A stretch of 52,171 nucleotides of DNA from Chromera velia (taxonomy: Eukaryota > Sar > Chromeraceae), in contig JAHBMJ010003947.1 of NCBI GenBank assembly GCA_018398765.1, positions 33,566 through 85,736 on the forward strand, given 5' to 3'. Positions 25,001 through 36,664 of this stretch are shown in pieces. The position numbers and the translations under genes are program-made. Numbering within the stretch: the first letter of the stretch is position 1; each line of letters opens with the position of its first letter. Under the pieces are notes generated by a model. That model searched no databases and was not told the origin of the DNA. It saw nothing but the letters and a program-made list of their open reading frames with translations.

Positions 25001-28000
25001 ATGACTCAGACACCAGAAGAGCTATTGAGTAAGTCTTTTACAAAGAAACACACTTGAAACGAGGATCTTGTTGATGTGATGGTGGGGTAATTTTGTGGAG
25101 GAGACTGCAACAGATTTGTTTTAGAGCTGTAGACTTTTTAAACTCAGAAAAGCCGGGAAGAAATGTGAGATAGTCAGGGATCAGGGACAGTCATTTGATC
25201 GATTTTGTGTCAGACTGCATGGCTTCGAGATCGATGTATTTCCTTGTTTTGACCGCTTTTTGTCGATGCTCAGGTTTGTCCGGAAGGCAAAAGTCGAGGA
25301 TCTGGAGTTCAAAGGGAACCGACAGAGAACTTCGGTGGATTTTGTTTTTGAGCATCTTTTGCTGTCTCCTCTGAAGGTTGCTCAGACGAACGGAGGACTG
25401 GGGGCAGGTGTCCATGCAATCGTTTTGGACGCGTTGGATGAAATTGCAGACGGGGAAGACAGAGAAAGCATGCTGATACTAGTGGAAGAAAGGTCTATCT
25501 GTTCAGACACTCAGCAAGTCATTTCTTGGCTCCCCTTCTGCGTCCTGAAGCGTTTCTTGTGCTTCTCAATTCTCCACTGACGAGACAGCCGCTCCTGCCT
25601 TTCTGAGACTTGTTTGATCACTCGTTCCTCCGCCTTTTCCCTCTCCACTCTCGCGCTTTGTCTTCCTTCACCCTCCTTTTGTCTCTTCTTCTTCCTTTAG
25701 CTCTCCTTTCCGTTCTCCCTCCCCCCCCCCCCTCTCTATGCCTTTCCGTTCCCTTTTCCCCCCCTCCCTGTGCATTTTTTCATCTACGCAACTTGAATTT
25801 TATCCGTAAAGAAGGCTTGAAATCTCCTGTTTCCTACGAAAACGCAATGATCATTATCTGTGCAAATTTATTCGGCTGCTTGCAGGACTAAGGAGCTTCC
25901 GAGCCAGATCAAGTTGTTTCTCACTGGACGTCCGCATGCTGAAATTGAAGAGGCTTTGCGAGGTGTACCTACTCTCCGGATAGAACACCTGAAGAAAAGA
26001 AACCATGACGACATGTGTAAAATTGCCAACGCCATCGTCCGGAGGTTCATTTCAAATCCAGATGACAAGACGCGTGCCTCTGATGTGCTCGTTCAGAAGG
26101 CAGGACAGAGTCTGCTCTGGTTCCGCCTGGGTGCCTGGGATCGCCTCACAGCCGCTGAAAATTCAGGTATGGAGGTGACCTTGAGAACGGTCGAGCGCCT
26201 TGAGTCGGGACTTGACACTGCCTTTGAGGAAGCATTCGGACGGTTGGGTCACTCCCAGAGATGGCCTGTGGGAAGTGGTCTCAGAAACCCGCTGGAGGAG
26301 GACTCACTGGATGATCAGACGGACGAAGATCGGCGAAAGAGACTGGATGATTGGACTGAGAGAAAGCAGGCGGAATTGACTTTCAAGACCCTTTCGGTGT
26401 TGTTGGCTCTGAGTGAGAGCATTCATGAGAAGGATCTGCCGAAATTTGTTAGAGCTCCTGCAACGACCGTCGGACAGATCTTTCGTACTCTCAGCGTCTT
26501 CTTTGCGGCCGACGCTGATGGCTACATCCACGCAGCCCATAAGACCGTTTTTGATTGGGCACTGAATTCCAAGCGGGTCTGCGAATTAATTTCGTTTTTG
26601 CAAGCAAAGTAACTATTCGTCAGGTGTTTCTTTACGTCTCTCTTACAGTCACACCGGGGTGACGTGACTCCAGAGCCATACTTCATGAAAGTGTGGACGG
26701 AGGAGCACAGTTGAAGTCTTCCTTTTGTGTGTCTTAGTCCTTTTGTGCATGCCTTTGAGTTTCAGAGCTTGCTTTATTCTTCTGCGCCCCTCTGAATCAT
26801 CTGCTTTGCCTTTCTGTCCCTGCAGGTTGAGAGGGGCTTTGCGGACACGGACAGGGGCGACCTCTTCGTTCTGGAAGCCTCTCGGAATGTACTTGAGAGA
26901 GAGCAATTCAGAACAGAGACCGAAGGGGGGACTCCAGAGATGCAAAGGGAACACAAAAACCCTCTGGTGAGCCAGGAGTGAGACAGCCATTTATGAAACA
27001 GACAGTGAAGAAAGATTCTGTGTGCGTCTCTTTTTCTTCCACCTAGAAAGAAAGGTGTTTCCAATTCCTTCTCCCACATCACCCGGTCATTTCTCTCCTG
27101 GTGTTTGCCCGAGAACCTCTGAAAGCGTGTGTATTGCTGAATTCTCTGACGCAACTGTTTCCTCTTGCAGCTTGTCTACAGCTTCAAGCTTGCCCGCTTC
27201 CACCTTGAACGAATCAATCGACGAGTCGGAGAGAGACATTGGCGGGCAAAGAGTTTGCGAAAAATGACGTACCCCCTTCTGGAATCTTCAGTTCCCTTTT
27301 TTCATGAGGAGATCCGAAAATGGTCTCATCTTCTTGTGTGGCCTCGACTATGGGGGGACTCGAAAGTTTGGGTGAGTCCAGAAAGACGGAAACCTGCTTC
27401 CCTTATTGTTTTCGTTCGGTACAGCTAGCGTGCTCTGCTGGGCACATTTTCTCTTTAATTGAGTTGGACATTTGACGATGAGACGACCTGGGAGGGATCC
27501 TGGAGATGTCGACATTTTGTGCTGTGGAGAAGCTTTTCTTCACGGCTTCAAGAATTGGGTCGAGATGGAGCCTTTTCTTAATTGTGGTGCAAAGGACGCA
27601 CAATTGATTCCAGCATTCTGTGCACTTACTTGCAGGACCAGGATGAGCGTCTCCAGGTTGCGAGCTGCTTTGGGCAGAGCGACGTGGTTGCACACTTGCT
27701 GTCATCATCTGCTTCTTGTCGTGCTGGGATTGCAGATGTAAACACAAAGGGAATGGTCAGAACCCGAGTCGACTCTTCTCTGTTTTTCATGCTGAGTTTT
27801 TGAAAGTCCTTTTGAGAGCTTGCGTGTGGATGCAAAAGCTGCAGCCAGGGCGCACCCCTGAGATAGGGAACAGAGAAAAAGATTTTGCATTCCGACTGCC
27901 TCAGCATGCATGTTGCCATCCACTCGAACTTTGCTGCCCGTCAGTCTGCGATGCTGTGACTACTTGTTTCCTCGTCCTTCCTTCTGTCTCTTTTCAATTT

Positions 28001-29215
28001 CATCGTTCAAGTGCGGCACTCACACACAGAGGAGAGGGTGTCGCAAGACGGAAGAGTACAAAAAACTGAGACACTTCGCCAGCGGGAAAGACTGGACAGT
28101 GAGTGAGACGAAAGATCGCCTTCCTGCAGTGTTCTGTCGAACCCAAGCACGTTCAACTCATCTTCATTTTCTCGTGTTTCCTTTTCGTTTGCAAGCATCG
28201 CATCATTTCGCTTTAAGCTCCACAAAACAGACAGGTTCCACACGCATTCCTGTCTCGCTCCCCCCCGTCGCATTCCCGTGCATGCAGTTTGGAAAGACCC
28301 CCTTGCACAAGGCGTCAGAGAAGGGGCACAAAGAAGTAGCAGTTCTCCTTCTTGACCATGGAGCACAAGCCGACGCAGAGGACGATGTGAGCTCGACCGT
28401 TTTTTTCTCTCTTTTCCAACCTCTGTTGGTTGGGTCGGGACCGAACATTTTAAGTCCTAACGAAACCGCTCTCCTTCACAGTTTCGCAGCGGTCTGTCCT
28501 CTCTTTTGGGTTTCCTATGAAGCGAAAACGGCCTCTGGAGAGAATTTTGGTTTTTTTTATCTGTGTGAAAGCGCCTTTCCGTATTTTCGAATTTTCTTGT
28601 ATCGCGATCCGTCAGCTGCTCTTTCTCTACTTGCAGCTCGGCGAGACTGCGCTCCACCACGCAGCAAAGAACGGTCACAAGGAGATGGCAGAACTACTTC
28701 TCGAACGAGGGGCGGCCGTTGATGCCAAGGACTGGGCAAGTCTAAAGCTCTTTTTGTTCAGCGGCTTTGTCCGAAAATACAGCACGGGACAAGGCACAGT
28801 ACCAGCACAAGTGTCTGCAATACGGAAGAAGATCAGTGGTTGTTTCCAAAAAACGCCCGATCTGTCCATTGCATCCTCGAAGTGTCCGACATTCACAATG
28901 ATACACTCTTCCTCAGGAGGCACCCCATGCTCTTCCTTGCATCTTCGAGTTTCTTCTCATGAAGCAGGGACGTTCTTTCCGTTCTCAAAAGGTACTGGAA
29001 AAAAGCATATGCCGAGTTTACAAATTGAGCCATTGAATAAAGAGCAGCCCGTTGAGTTTTGTGGTTGCGACTTTGCATTCGAAGGCCTTTCATGCATATG
29101 CGTGCAGCTTGGTGTGATGCCGGTCTACTACGCAGAAGTGAGGGGACACGCAGACGTCGGCACGCTGTTGCTTCAAAAAGCCGATGCAAATAGGGCAAGC
29201 AGGACTACAAAATAA
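22018..29215 (+). CDS. NACHT-ATPase with ankyrin repeats (NLR-like STAND protein), predicted N-myristoylated
   Basis: Thirteen exons: 22018-22599, 23124-23162, 23401-23631, 23958-24237, 24446-25028, 25214-25492, 25886-26576, 26826-26966, 27171-27371, 27636-27755, 28288-28386, 28637-28735 and 29108-29215 (1150 residues). Order of parts: MGLCHSKR, a myristoylation/palmitoylation-type start; a helical region with a hydrophobic stretch at 114-132; a coiled coil at about 240-284; GTREWVLDEF at about 442; P-loop NAGTGKS at 471-477, with Arg where the first Walker A Gly usually sits; the arginine-rich NACHT helix near ARHNAEGRNRAVRLLGTLSL; Walker B HAIVLDALDEI at 639-649; LFLTGRPHAEI; the winged-helix-like end IHAAHKTVFDWAL; ankyrin repeats at about 1010-1150. 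STAND ATPases act as ligand-gated oligomerising switches, often in immunity or cell death. The ligand is unknown. Exon 12 uses a GC donor; exons 6 and 7 use GTCT donors. Confidence 0.85.
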
Positions 29216-29566
29216 TGTGCTAGAATCATTTGACATTTGAAAATTAGTCAAATTGCATTTACCATGCAGGAGATGAATTGTCACCCAATGAGTTATATTC
29301 ACTAATTTCTAATGTACAGTTCAAGTTCAGGTTGGCCGGGCCGCTCACTATATATTTGTTTATTAAGTGAACGAAACTTCAATGTAAACAAATCAGGTAA
29401 ACATTTATTGTATAATTAGATATTTATACTAAATACTGTAATATCTATTATTAGTTAGTTAGGTTAGTTAGTTAGAGGATGCCTAACCCCAGTTGGAGCG
29501 CTAAGCTCCCGGGCGGCACATACATGCATGGTTGTTGTTTGTTAGGTCGCTGGTGGAGTTGATCAG
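29216..29566. other. AT-rich spacer
   Basis: Short repeats (TTAGTTAG, TTAGTTAGTTAGAGG) and AT-rich sequence separate the NACHT gene stop from the decayed minus-strand frame. No gene is seen. Confidence 0.45.
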
Positions 29567-30500
29567 TTAATCACTTTCTAGAATAGGGAGACAGGCATCA
29601 AAGAGACAGACCGGATGCGAGCGTAAAAGCGATTGAATAATATTACGGATGAAGAGTTCAGATGTACTTGCACCGGGGAGTGGACAGTTACAATCATTTG
29701 AATTAATGGATTCCAGCTCAGCCAGGCAGTACAGGAATTCTCTTTCATCCAGCCACTTGGCACATGAAGAAAGTCTATGCATGAAGTCATCAACACACCG
29801 AATACAAGAATCATGTACACGGAGTTTGTGGTCGCTACATTCAACAGACAGAGCATTGCTTTCACCTTGTGGGTTAAATGAGAGCAGACGAAAGAAACTG
29901 AACAGAGAGCCGTCGGTTACTGTGAGAGCAGATCGAGGGAGGGCGGAAAAGGAGTAGAAATCAGAGGCGGATTTGTTACAAAGAAAAAACATAAACATGC
30001 GATGAGAGGAGGGAAAAGCTTGTTGAAGGGGGGTGAGCTTGGCAAGAGGAGGGAAATGCGAAGAAGCGATAGCCCCCGCCCGCCGCGTGTAGACCTCTTC
30101 CGTAACTGCATGTCTAGCTCCGCCCTTAAAGAAGAGAGAGCCGGTGCCTTGAACTCTCCGTCGCTGCTGCCTACTGGTACCAGGGTGCTGCGGCACTCCC
30201 ACCCCTAACGAACAAACAAAATCCAGACTAGCCCAACGAAGCAGCTACAAGGAGGCTCTCGAAAACTCTGGACAAGTATTGCCCTTCCAGGCACACAGCA
30301 TTGCAGCGGGAACGGTGTGCGTGGTTTATGAGAGCGAGCACCACCAGTCGGCCACTCTAGAGTAAAGCAGGGCTTTTACAGGAAGCAGGCCGAAAATATA
30401 CAGGGAGGGTAAACGAAGACTGCGAGTAGACAGACGGCCAGACCAGCGTGCAAAACGGAGATTAGCTAATTTAGCTTGCAAGCACCTAGGAACTAGCCTA
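29567..30500 (-). pseudogene. Decayed or partial unidentified coding region
   Basis: An uninterrupted minus-strand frame of about 211 codons runs from 30202 to 29567. The same frame continues upstream towards 30500 with a protein-like stretch (KLANLRFARWSGRLSTRSLR), broken by in-frame TAG and TAA stops. The downstream part is rich in Cys, Leu and Ser (RVHDSCIRCVDDFMHRLSSC). No family is recognised. It sits in AT-rich repeat DNA, and the pattern of homologous-looking sequence running across stops matches the dead retroelements nearby, so a transposon remnant is the best guess. A live gene that uses only the 211-codon part is possible but has no splice or promoter support. Confidence 0.35.
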
Positions 30501-30848
30501 CGGGTTGAAATGAACTTTTAATATTTAGACACGACAGCTAAGAATCTAAAGCAATGTTTATTAAAAAAGAATGTAGAGGCTAAATTCCTAAAATTTTAGT
30601 ACATTCCTTTTTATTCTGAAAATACAAACACTCACTGCTTCTTCCTAGGTCAATTCGTCCAACTATAGCTTTCGCAGTAGTCATCTCATCATTATCATCA
30701 TCATCATCATACATGATCGCCATCGGCCTATGAATAGGCGTCTAGCGTTCAGCAGCAACGCACGAGGCAGTTCGGTTCTTTACAACATATTATATTATTT
30801 TAATTTATTTATACAGTAACTATATAGTTGCATGATTCTACTTTTAAT

Positions 30849-31113
30849 GGGGGCCATGTAAAAATTTATTTGAGTATCAGTGGTATGCAAACAGGCTCTC
30901 TAAGGGNNNNNNNNNNNNNNNGGGGGGGGGGGGGGTCTTTGCGTGCGAGTCAAGCAAAAATAACCGTTCTTCTCTACTATTAAAACATATTTTAAGTCAA
31001 AAAAACTAGGTTTTCAATTTTTTGGGGGGTGCGTGCCATTGTGGTGGAAGGTAAGGGGAGGAGGGGGGGTCTTGCATGTCACTGACACTTAAATAAATTT
31101 TTACATGGCCCCA
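30849..31113. repeat. Inverted repeat flanking the gap
   Basis: The arm at 30846-30880 (core GGCCATGTAAAAATTTATTT) pairs with the reverse complement of 31081-31115, with about 31 of 35 positions matching. The loop contains the gap and G-runs on its far side. A diverged copy of the left arm and its flank (ATGCAAAC) occurs at 50207-50262. This looks like a terminal-inverted-repeat element. Confidence 0.7.
30907..30921. other. Assembly gap of 15 N
   Basis: Fifteen unknown bases are followed at once by a G homopolymer. The true length here is uncertain; the assembly probably broke on the G-run inside the inverted repeat. Confidence 0.98.
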
Positions 31114-31651
31114 TATTTTTTCGATCATTAATCAATCACTGGCATGTACTTAATCAGATTATTTATTAAAATAGAATGTAGAATGCCAAACCCTAGACCC
31201 TAGCCTAGGCTAAACTTATAAAGTATTGTAATGTAGCCAAATGTGTTACAATGTTACGTAGAGAGATACAAGGATATAGGTGAGGTGGACGTACTAGGAA
31301 CAGATCTCAACTGCTTCCCCTCATTATCACTAAAAGAAGGTTAAGAACTCAAGGTCTATCATCCTTGTCGTGAAATAATTAAAAATCAAGAATTGAGATC
31401 ATCCGAAAGTCAAATTCTCAATTAATAATTCAAGTCTAGTTTCTAGATTTAATTGAATTTACTACAATGAGCCTCTACCCTATATCCTATACCATTTGTA
31501 GTAAAACATTTTTTTTTACTAATTTATACTAATTAAACCTACTACTACCTCTGGTAGTGGACCGCAGGGGAACGGTACCTGGGAACCCGGAACCTAGGGT
31601 TCACACTGTAAAGCTTCAAACAATAAAAACTCAGGCTAATTTTTTTTCTAA

Positions 31652-31682
<31 letters not shown>

Positions 31683-32564
31683 TAGAACTTTATTAACTTC
31701 ATAAAGAAAAATCAAATCTACATCAAAGCTACCATCAAAGGTTGAATGAGAGTGAGTGCATGCTAGAGTGAGTGTGACCCCAAACAAAAACAATGGCACC
31801 CCAACCGATGAGTCTTATGCTAGGTCTCATGAAATGTGCGATTCGATCATCATACAGCGCAGCGCAACCCTAGGTGCAGCTTATAGAGCACACTCAGCCA
31901 GCGGACCATGCATGAGCATTCATCATCCTTCATCTCCTCTATCGACATAACAGACATAAAAAAGGCCAGGCCTAGGGCCAGGCAGTATAAGGCAGCGACA
32001 CAGCATACCGGAGGGAGGAGATCGCTAGGGAGATCGTATTCTCTATTCTTTTCCCCCCCTCCTGAGGCTCTTTCGTTTGTATTCCCTCTTATCCCCCTCT
32101 TTCTTGCACCTCCATCGACATAGCCTAGGACACAGAAGAGGCCAGGCAGCGCCTGAGTTTTAAGTATTTGCATAGCTAAGTGTATTTTATTATACTGATA
32201 CTATAGTATGTCACAATAAGAATTTTTAAAACCTTTTGTGTCACAATGATTTGTGACACAATAATTGTGATTTTAAGATCTTTTGGCTTATTCAATTAAA
32301 TCAGACTTATGTATGAAAAAAATAGTTATAGATCGCGTGTTGACTATGTTTGGCACGGCTTGACATGCATCAGGGGGCAGCGTCATAGCCGCTGCGGGCC
32401 GCGTGGACTCTGTATAGACTAGAGCTCCGCACGTGCATGCAATGCTATGCATGAACAAATCCTGCATATGACCCCACGTTGGAGAAAAACAGCTGCGCGC
32501 AAACTCGTGTAAACTCTGGTATGAACTATAGTTACTATACAGCGGAACCTTAACTAAGCCAAAA

Positions 32565-32775
32565 CCGTCAGTGAGTCACTGTGAGTGAGTCTAAGAGTGA
32601 GTGAGTGAGTGAAGTGAGTGCAAGGGTGAGTGAGGTGAGTTGAGTTGAGGTGGGTGAGTCTAGGGGTGAGTGATCGAGTGAGTGAGTAAATGAGTGTCAG
32701 AGTGAATGGGTGCCATTAGATGAGTGAATAAGTGCTCTGATTGATTGATTGAGTGAGTAAGTGAGTAAGTGAATG
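32565..32775. repeat. Degenerate GAGT-type simple repeat
   Basis: About 210 bases consist mainly of GTGAGTGAGTGA with substitutions, drifting into GATTGATT and AGTAAGTG. There is no coding signal. Confidence 0.85.
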
Positions 32776-33264
32776 TAGAAGAAGTTACACAGTCTGATCT
32801 TCAACAACCCTAAAGACTTCAAGTCACTTTGAAAGTCTAGGATTGTGAAACAGTTCAGAAACACTTGAATTTCTATCTGACAATTTCATCACACCAATTT
32901 TATCACACATAAGAATATAGATCGCACAACGCGTTGCAGGTGCAACCGGGAGGAGCACTTCTAATAATGAGAAGAAAATGAAGGAAATGGTGTTACTGTT
33001 GTGTACAATCCTGCCTAGAAGCGGTTCTAAAGGGCTATCGGGGGGGCATTGACTTAAAGTTTGTTTCTAGCGTCTGGCCTATACGTCTTTCATCTCTTCC
33101 TTCTGTCCTGGTTACTGCTCTCCCTGCTAGCTCTCTCTCTCATACGACCTCGTACTTGACGCTCCTCCATCTGAATGCCTTTTTCGGCATTTGCTAAGTA
33201 TTTCCTACCCCTCAATCATGACCAGTGCACTGCCTACTCCTGCTTCCTCCCAGCCCTCCCCCTA

Positions 33265-33597
<333 letters not shown>

Positions 33598-34969
33598 TTA
33601 TGAAGCATAGGCCCCCCGGACTTGGAAGTCCCCCTTTAGCGCCGGACACCCCTGCACCTCCCCTTCCTCCCTAATGATCGGCTCCTTTACGTGGACCACT
33701 CCCGCGGGGTATGCTTCCGCTGCTAGACTCGCCCACGTACGGTTGACTTCGTCATATCGCAGCGTCGGCAGTCCCCCGACTGGGCAGTTAAGGGCATGTT
33801 GCAGACTCCACCTTCCCCCACATCCCTCGCATCTGCTCTTCTCCCCCCCTACCCTCCCTTGATATCGGATTGTCATCGCATCTCGAAATTCGTCTGGGTT
33901 GAGATTCATTCCGTGTTCCTTCAGGGGGGTGGCCGTCAGCCATCCTGACTGCCTCTTTTCTTTTGACTGCCTGACTTCCTCACACTGGTCTTCACTGGCT
34001 GCCTGCCCTGACTGGCTGCCTAACCTCTCCCACTCCTTCTCTACTGTTTCTTTTACTGCTTCTTTGTGGGTTGCCCTTCCCTTCTGCCCCTTCTTCACAT
34101 ACTTATCTGCGTCTATGTCCTCTCCTCGAAGGATGGCCTCTGTGATCGCTTCACTGGCTGTGGCTGAGGTCTTATAGTCCCTGTCCGCTGTTTCGGTGGG
34201 TTTGGGGATGCCTAGGCCTAGCAGTTGGACCGGGAGGGCGGCAACGTCTCTCAGCCATACGTCGTGTTGGGTGGGAAGCCCTCGGAGTCCGTTCTGTCAT
34301 CCTTTCATCAGGGCAGGGATGAGGCGGTTTCAGAGTCTGATCGTGCCTTCTAGCTGCCCTATCTGTCCCCCCGCCCCTGGCACTACCTGCGCCACAAACT
34401 TCCATTCGTGCTGCAGGGATTTTGAACAGGCTGCATATGCTTCATGTGGGGCGAATTCTGCTGCTGTTACGACTCTCTCCACGCTTCCGGCTCACTCCTT
34501 CACCTTCTCCTGCATCCATTTCTCTCTGTATGCGTCCGTACCTACGTGCCTCCCTAGGAGACGCGTCCCCTCTACTATCTGCAGGTCGGGGAACTCTGCA
34601 AAGATCTCCTTGGCCTTCTGCAGAAACTGCGGGAACACTGCAAGGATCAACTTGTCTACCTCCACTACATACCCTACCGTGGGTCCCCTCTTGACTAAGT
34701 TTAAACTCGCGCAGCTATGCTCGCAGCTGGCGCAACCAGCTGGTATTGGACGCATCATCCGCATACCAGAGCTGGTGCTAGTATCTCTAGGGCAGATCGG
34801 GCTCCTGCTGTTGTTGCTTTTTCTTCTCCATTCCAGCTACTACCCCTGCACTCCATCTGTCCGCTGTGAAAAACCAGTCGCTTCCGTTTCAGGCCGATGC
34901 GGAGGCCGCTGAAGAGGACGATGCTGTGCGGTGCAAATCGCCAAGGGGTGGGGCGGGTGGGCGAGCTGA

Positions 34970-35160
34970 AGGGTGGTCCGAATGGAGGGAGGAGGGGGAG
35001 GAGGAGGAGGATGAGGAGGAGGATGAGGAAGAAGAGGCATGGAGGGAGGAGGAGGAGGAGGGGGAGGGGGAAGAGGGGGAGGGAGAGGAGGGGGAGGATG
35101 GAATGGGGGAGGAAGCTGAAGATGATGAAAAGGCGGCTGCCTGTCTATCTATCTTGTGTA
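34970..35160. repeat. GAGGAG/GATGAG purine-rich repeat inside the reverse-transcriptase pseudogene
   Basis: The plus strand is almost all G and A in triplets. The minus-strand element frame reads it as a poly-Ser stretch with Pro. Confidence 0.9.
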
Positions 35161-35224
35161 TCATGTTGTCCTCTCTTCCTGTCTGGTTTGGTGTATGAGT
35201 GGTTGTGGCGGTGGGTGTATGCTC

Positions 35225-35640
35225 TTTGGCTTCCTGTCTTCTGTCTCTCGCCCCTGTCTGTTTCTTCCTGTTTGTCTGGCTGCTCTTGCTTGCCTCTGGC
35301 CGATTCTCTCTGTCTGCCTGTCTGCTCTCCGTCGCCCCTGACTGATTTTCTCTGTCCGGCTGGCTGCTCTCACTCATTCCTGGCTGTGTCTCTCTGTCCG
35401 CCTGTCTGCTCTCACTCGCCCCTAACTGATTCTCTCTGTCCGGCTGGCTGCTTTCACTCGTTTCTGGCTATGTCTTGCTGTCTGCCTGTCTGCTCTCACT
35501 CGCCCCTGTCTGACTCTCTCTGTCCGGCTGGCTGCTTTCGCTCGATTCTGACTATGTCTCTCTGTCTGCCTGTCTGCTCTCCCTCATCTTTGTCTGTTTC
35601 TCTCCGGCTGCCTAGCTGCTTCCGCTTGCTTCCGACTGTG
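35225..35640. repeat. Coding minisatellite, 42-bp units grouped into 84-bp repeats
   Basis: CTGTCCGGCTGG begins at 35352, 35436 and 35520, exactly 84 bases apart. Each 84-base unit is two related 42-base halves, encoding 14-residue repeats of the SSQPDRENQSGAT type in the minus-strand element frame. Confidence 0.9.
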
Positions 35641-36664
35641 TCTCGCTTTCCGTCTGCCTGCTCCCGCTGCCTCGGAGAGCTTGGACGAGGGGGAGGATGG
35701 TGATGGCGTACCCTGCCATCGATATCGGGTCCCCTGGCGTCCATCCCTCTCTGCTGCTGATGGTGGTGGTCCCGTGGGTTCCTCTTAGGAAGAGCTCTGC
35801 ATCTCCTTTATAGCAGTTGAAGAGGAATGTGGAGGCTCTGGGCCAGAGTATGCGGGCATTCCACAGCCCCGCTATGCAATTTGCTGCGTTGAAGGCGTTT
35901 TCGGCGTCTATTAGGAGGGTTCCGAATACCTTCTCGGGGTCGTTGCCGGCTTCCTGTGTGAGGGTCTCTCAGAGCTCCCTCACTGCATGAATCCCCCTTT
36001 CCAGGCCTTCCATGAGGCCACTGCACAGCTGATCGGCTCTGCATGCCTCCTGCAGTTCCTCTCTAGTCTCCTTCATCACTGCTTTTCCGAGGAGGCGCCT
36101 GATCGCCTCCCCGATTCCTACCGGGTGCACCCCGGGGCATTTGTCTAGCACGACTAGTCGGCATGCCATGAGTGCCTTCACCTGGTCCCACTCGAACACC
36201 CTCCTCCCCATTTCTGTTGCTAAGTTGGCAAGTTCTTCCCTTAACTCTCTACTCTCCCTCCCTAGGCTCAGGACTGCGGTGCAGAGCTGTGTGCTATCGA
36301 ATTCAGACGGCCCCGCGCTGCCTTGGAGGTGGTGTACTACTGCGGCGATGTCCTCCTCGGTGATTAGGAGGGGGGTGAGGGTGGGGAGGCCCTCTCTGGG
36401 CATCACTTCTAGTGCTGCTGCTTGGGGTGTTTTTCCGGGGGGATGTTTGGCTTTCAGGGTCTCTGCTACCTGGTAAGTTTGTCCTCTCTTGGTGAAGGTA
36501 TCTTCCCCGTCCAGGACTCCCCCTTTCTCTCGGCCTGTCAGTATCCATGTTCCAAGCGCTATCCGACTGTAGCCGACTGTCTCAAGAAGGTTTATTGTGT
36601 TGATCACACAAGTTAAGGCGAATCGATCCGATTGATATGCAGGCTTTTTCATCCCCCCCCCCAT

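Larger units (their letters stand above)
30501..33261. other. Repeat-rich intergenic region with assembly gap
   Basis: No gene is supported. It contains a CAT trinucleotide tract near 30687-30711, an inverted repeat around the gap, a TTTC tract near 31650-31683 and a degenerate GAGT array near 32565-32775. Confidence 0.5.

Noticed and set aside
26577-26612. NACHT protein ending at TAA 26610-26612
   Set aside because: Using the GTCTGC donor at 26577 instead keeps phase 0 and leads to VERGFADTDRGDLFVLEASR and on to ankyrin repeats. Ending here would leave well-formed ankyrin exons without a gene.
31640-31683. TTTC tract as a retroelement tail
   Set aside because: No element body with an open frame abuts it. 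It reads as an ordinary microsatellite.
34196-34912. Plus-strand open frames over 33.2-36.5 kb
   Set aside because: The minus strand contains ordered reverse-transcriptase blocks (IDAENAF, YADD, EFRDAM). The plus frames are shadows without motifs.
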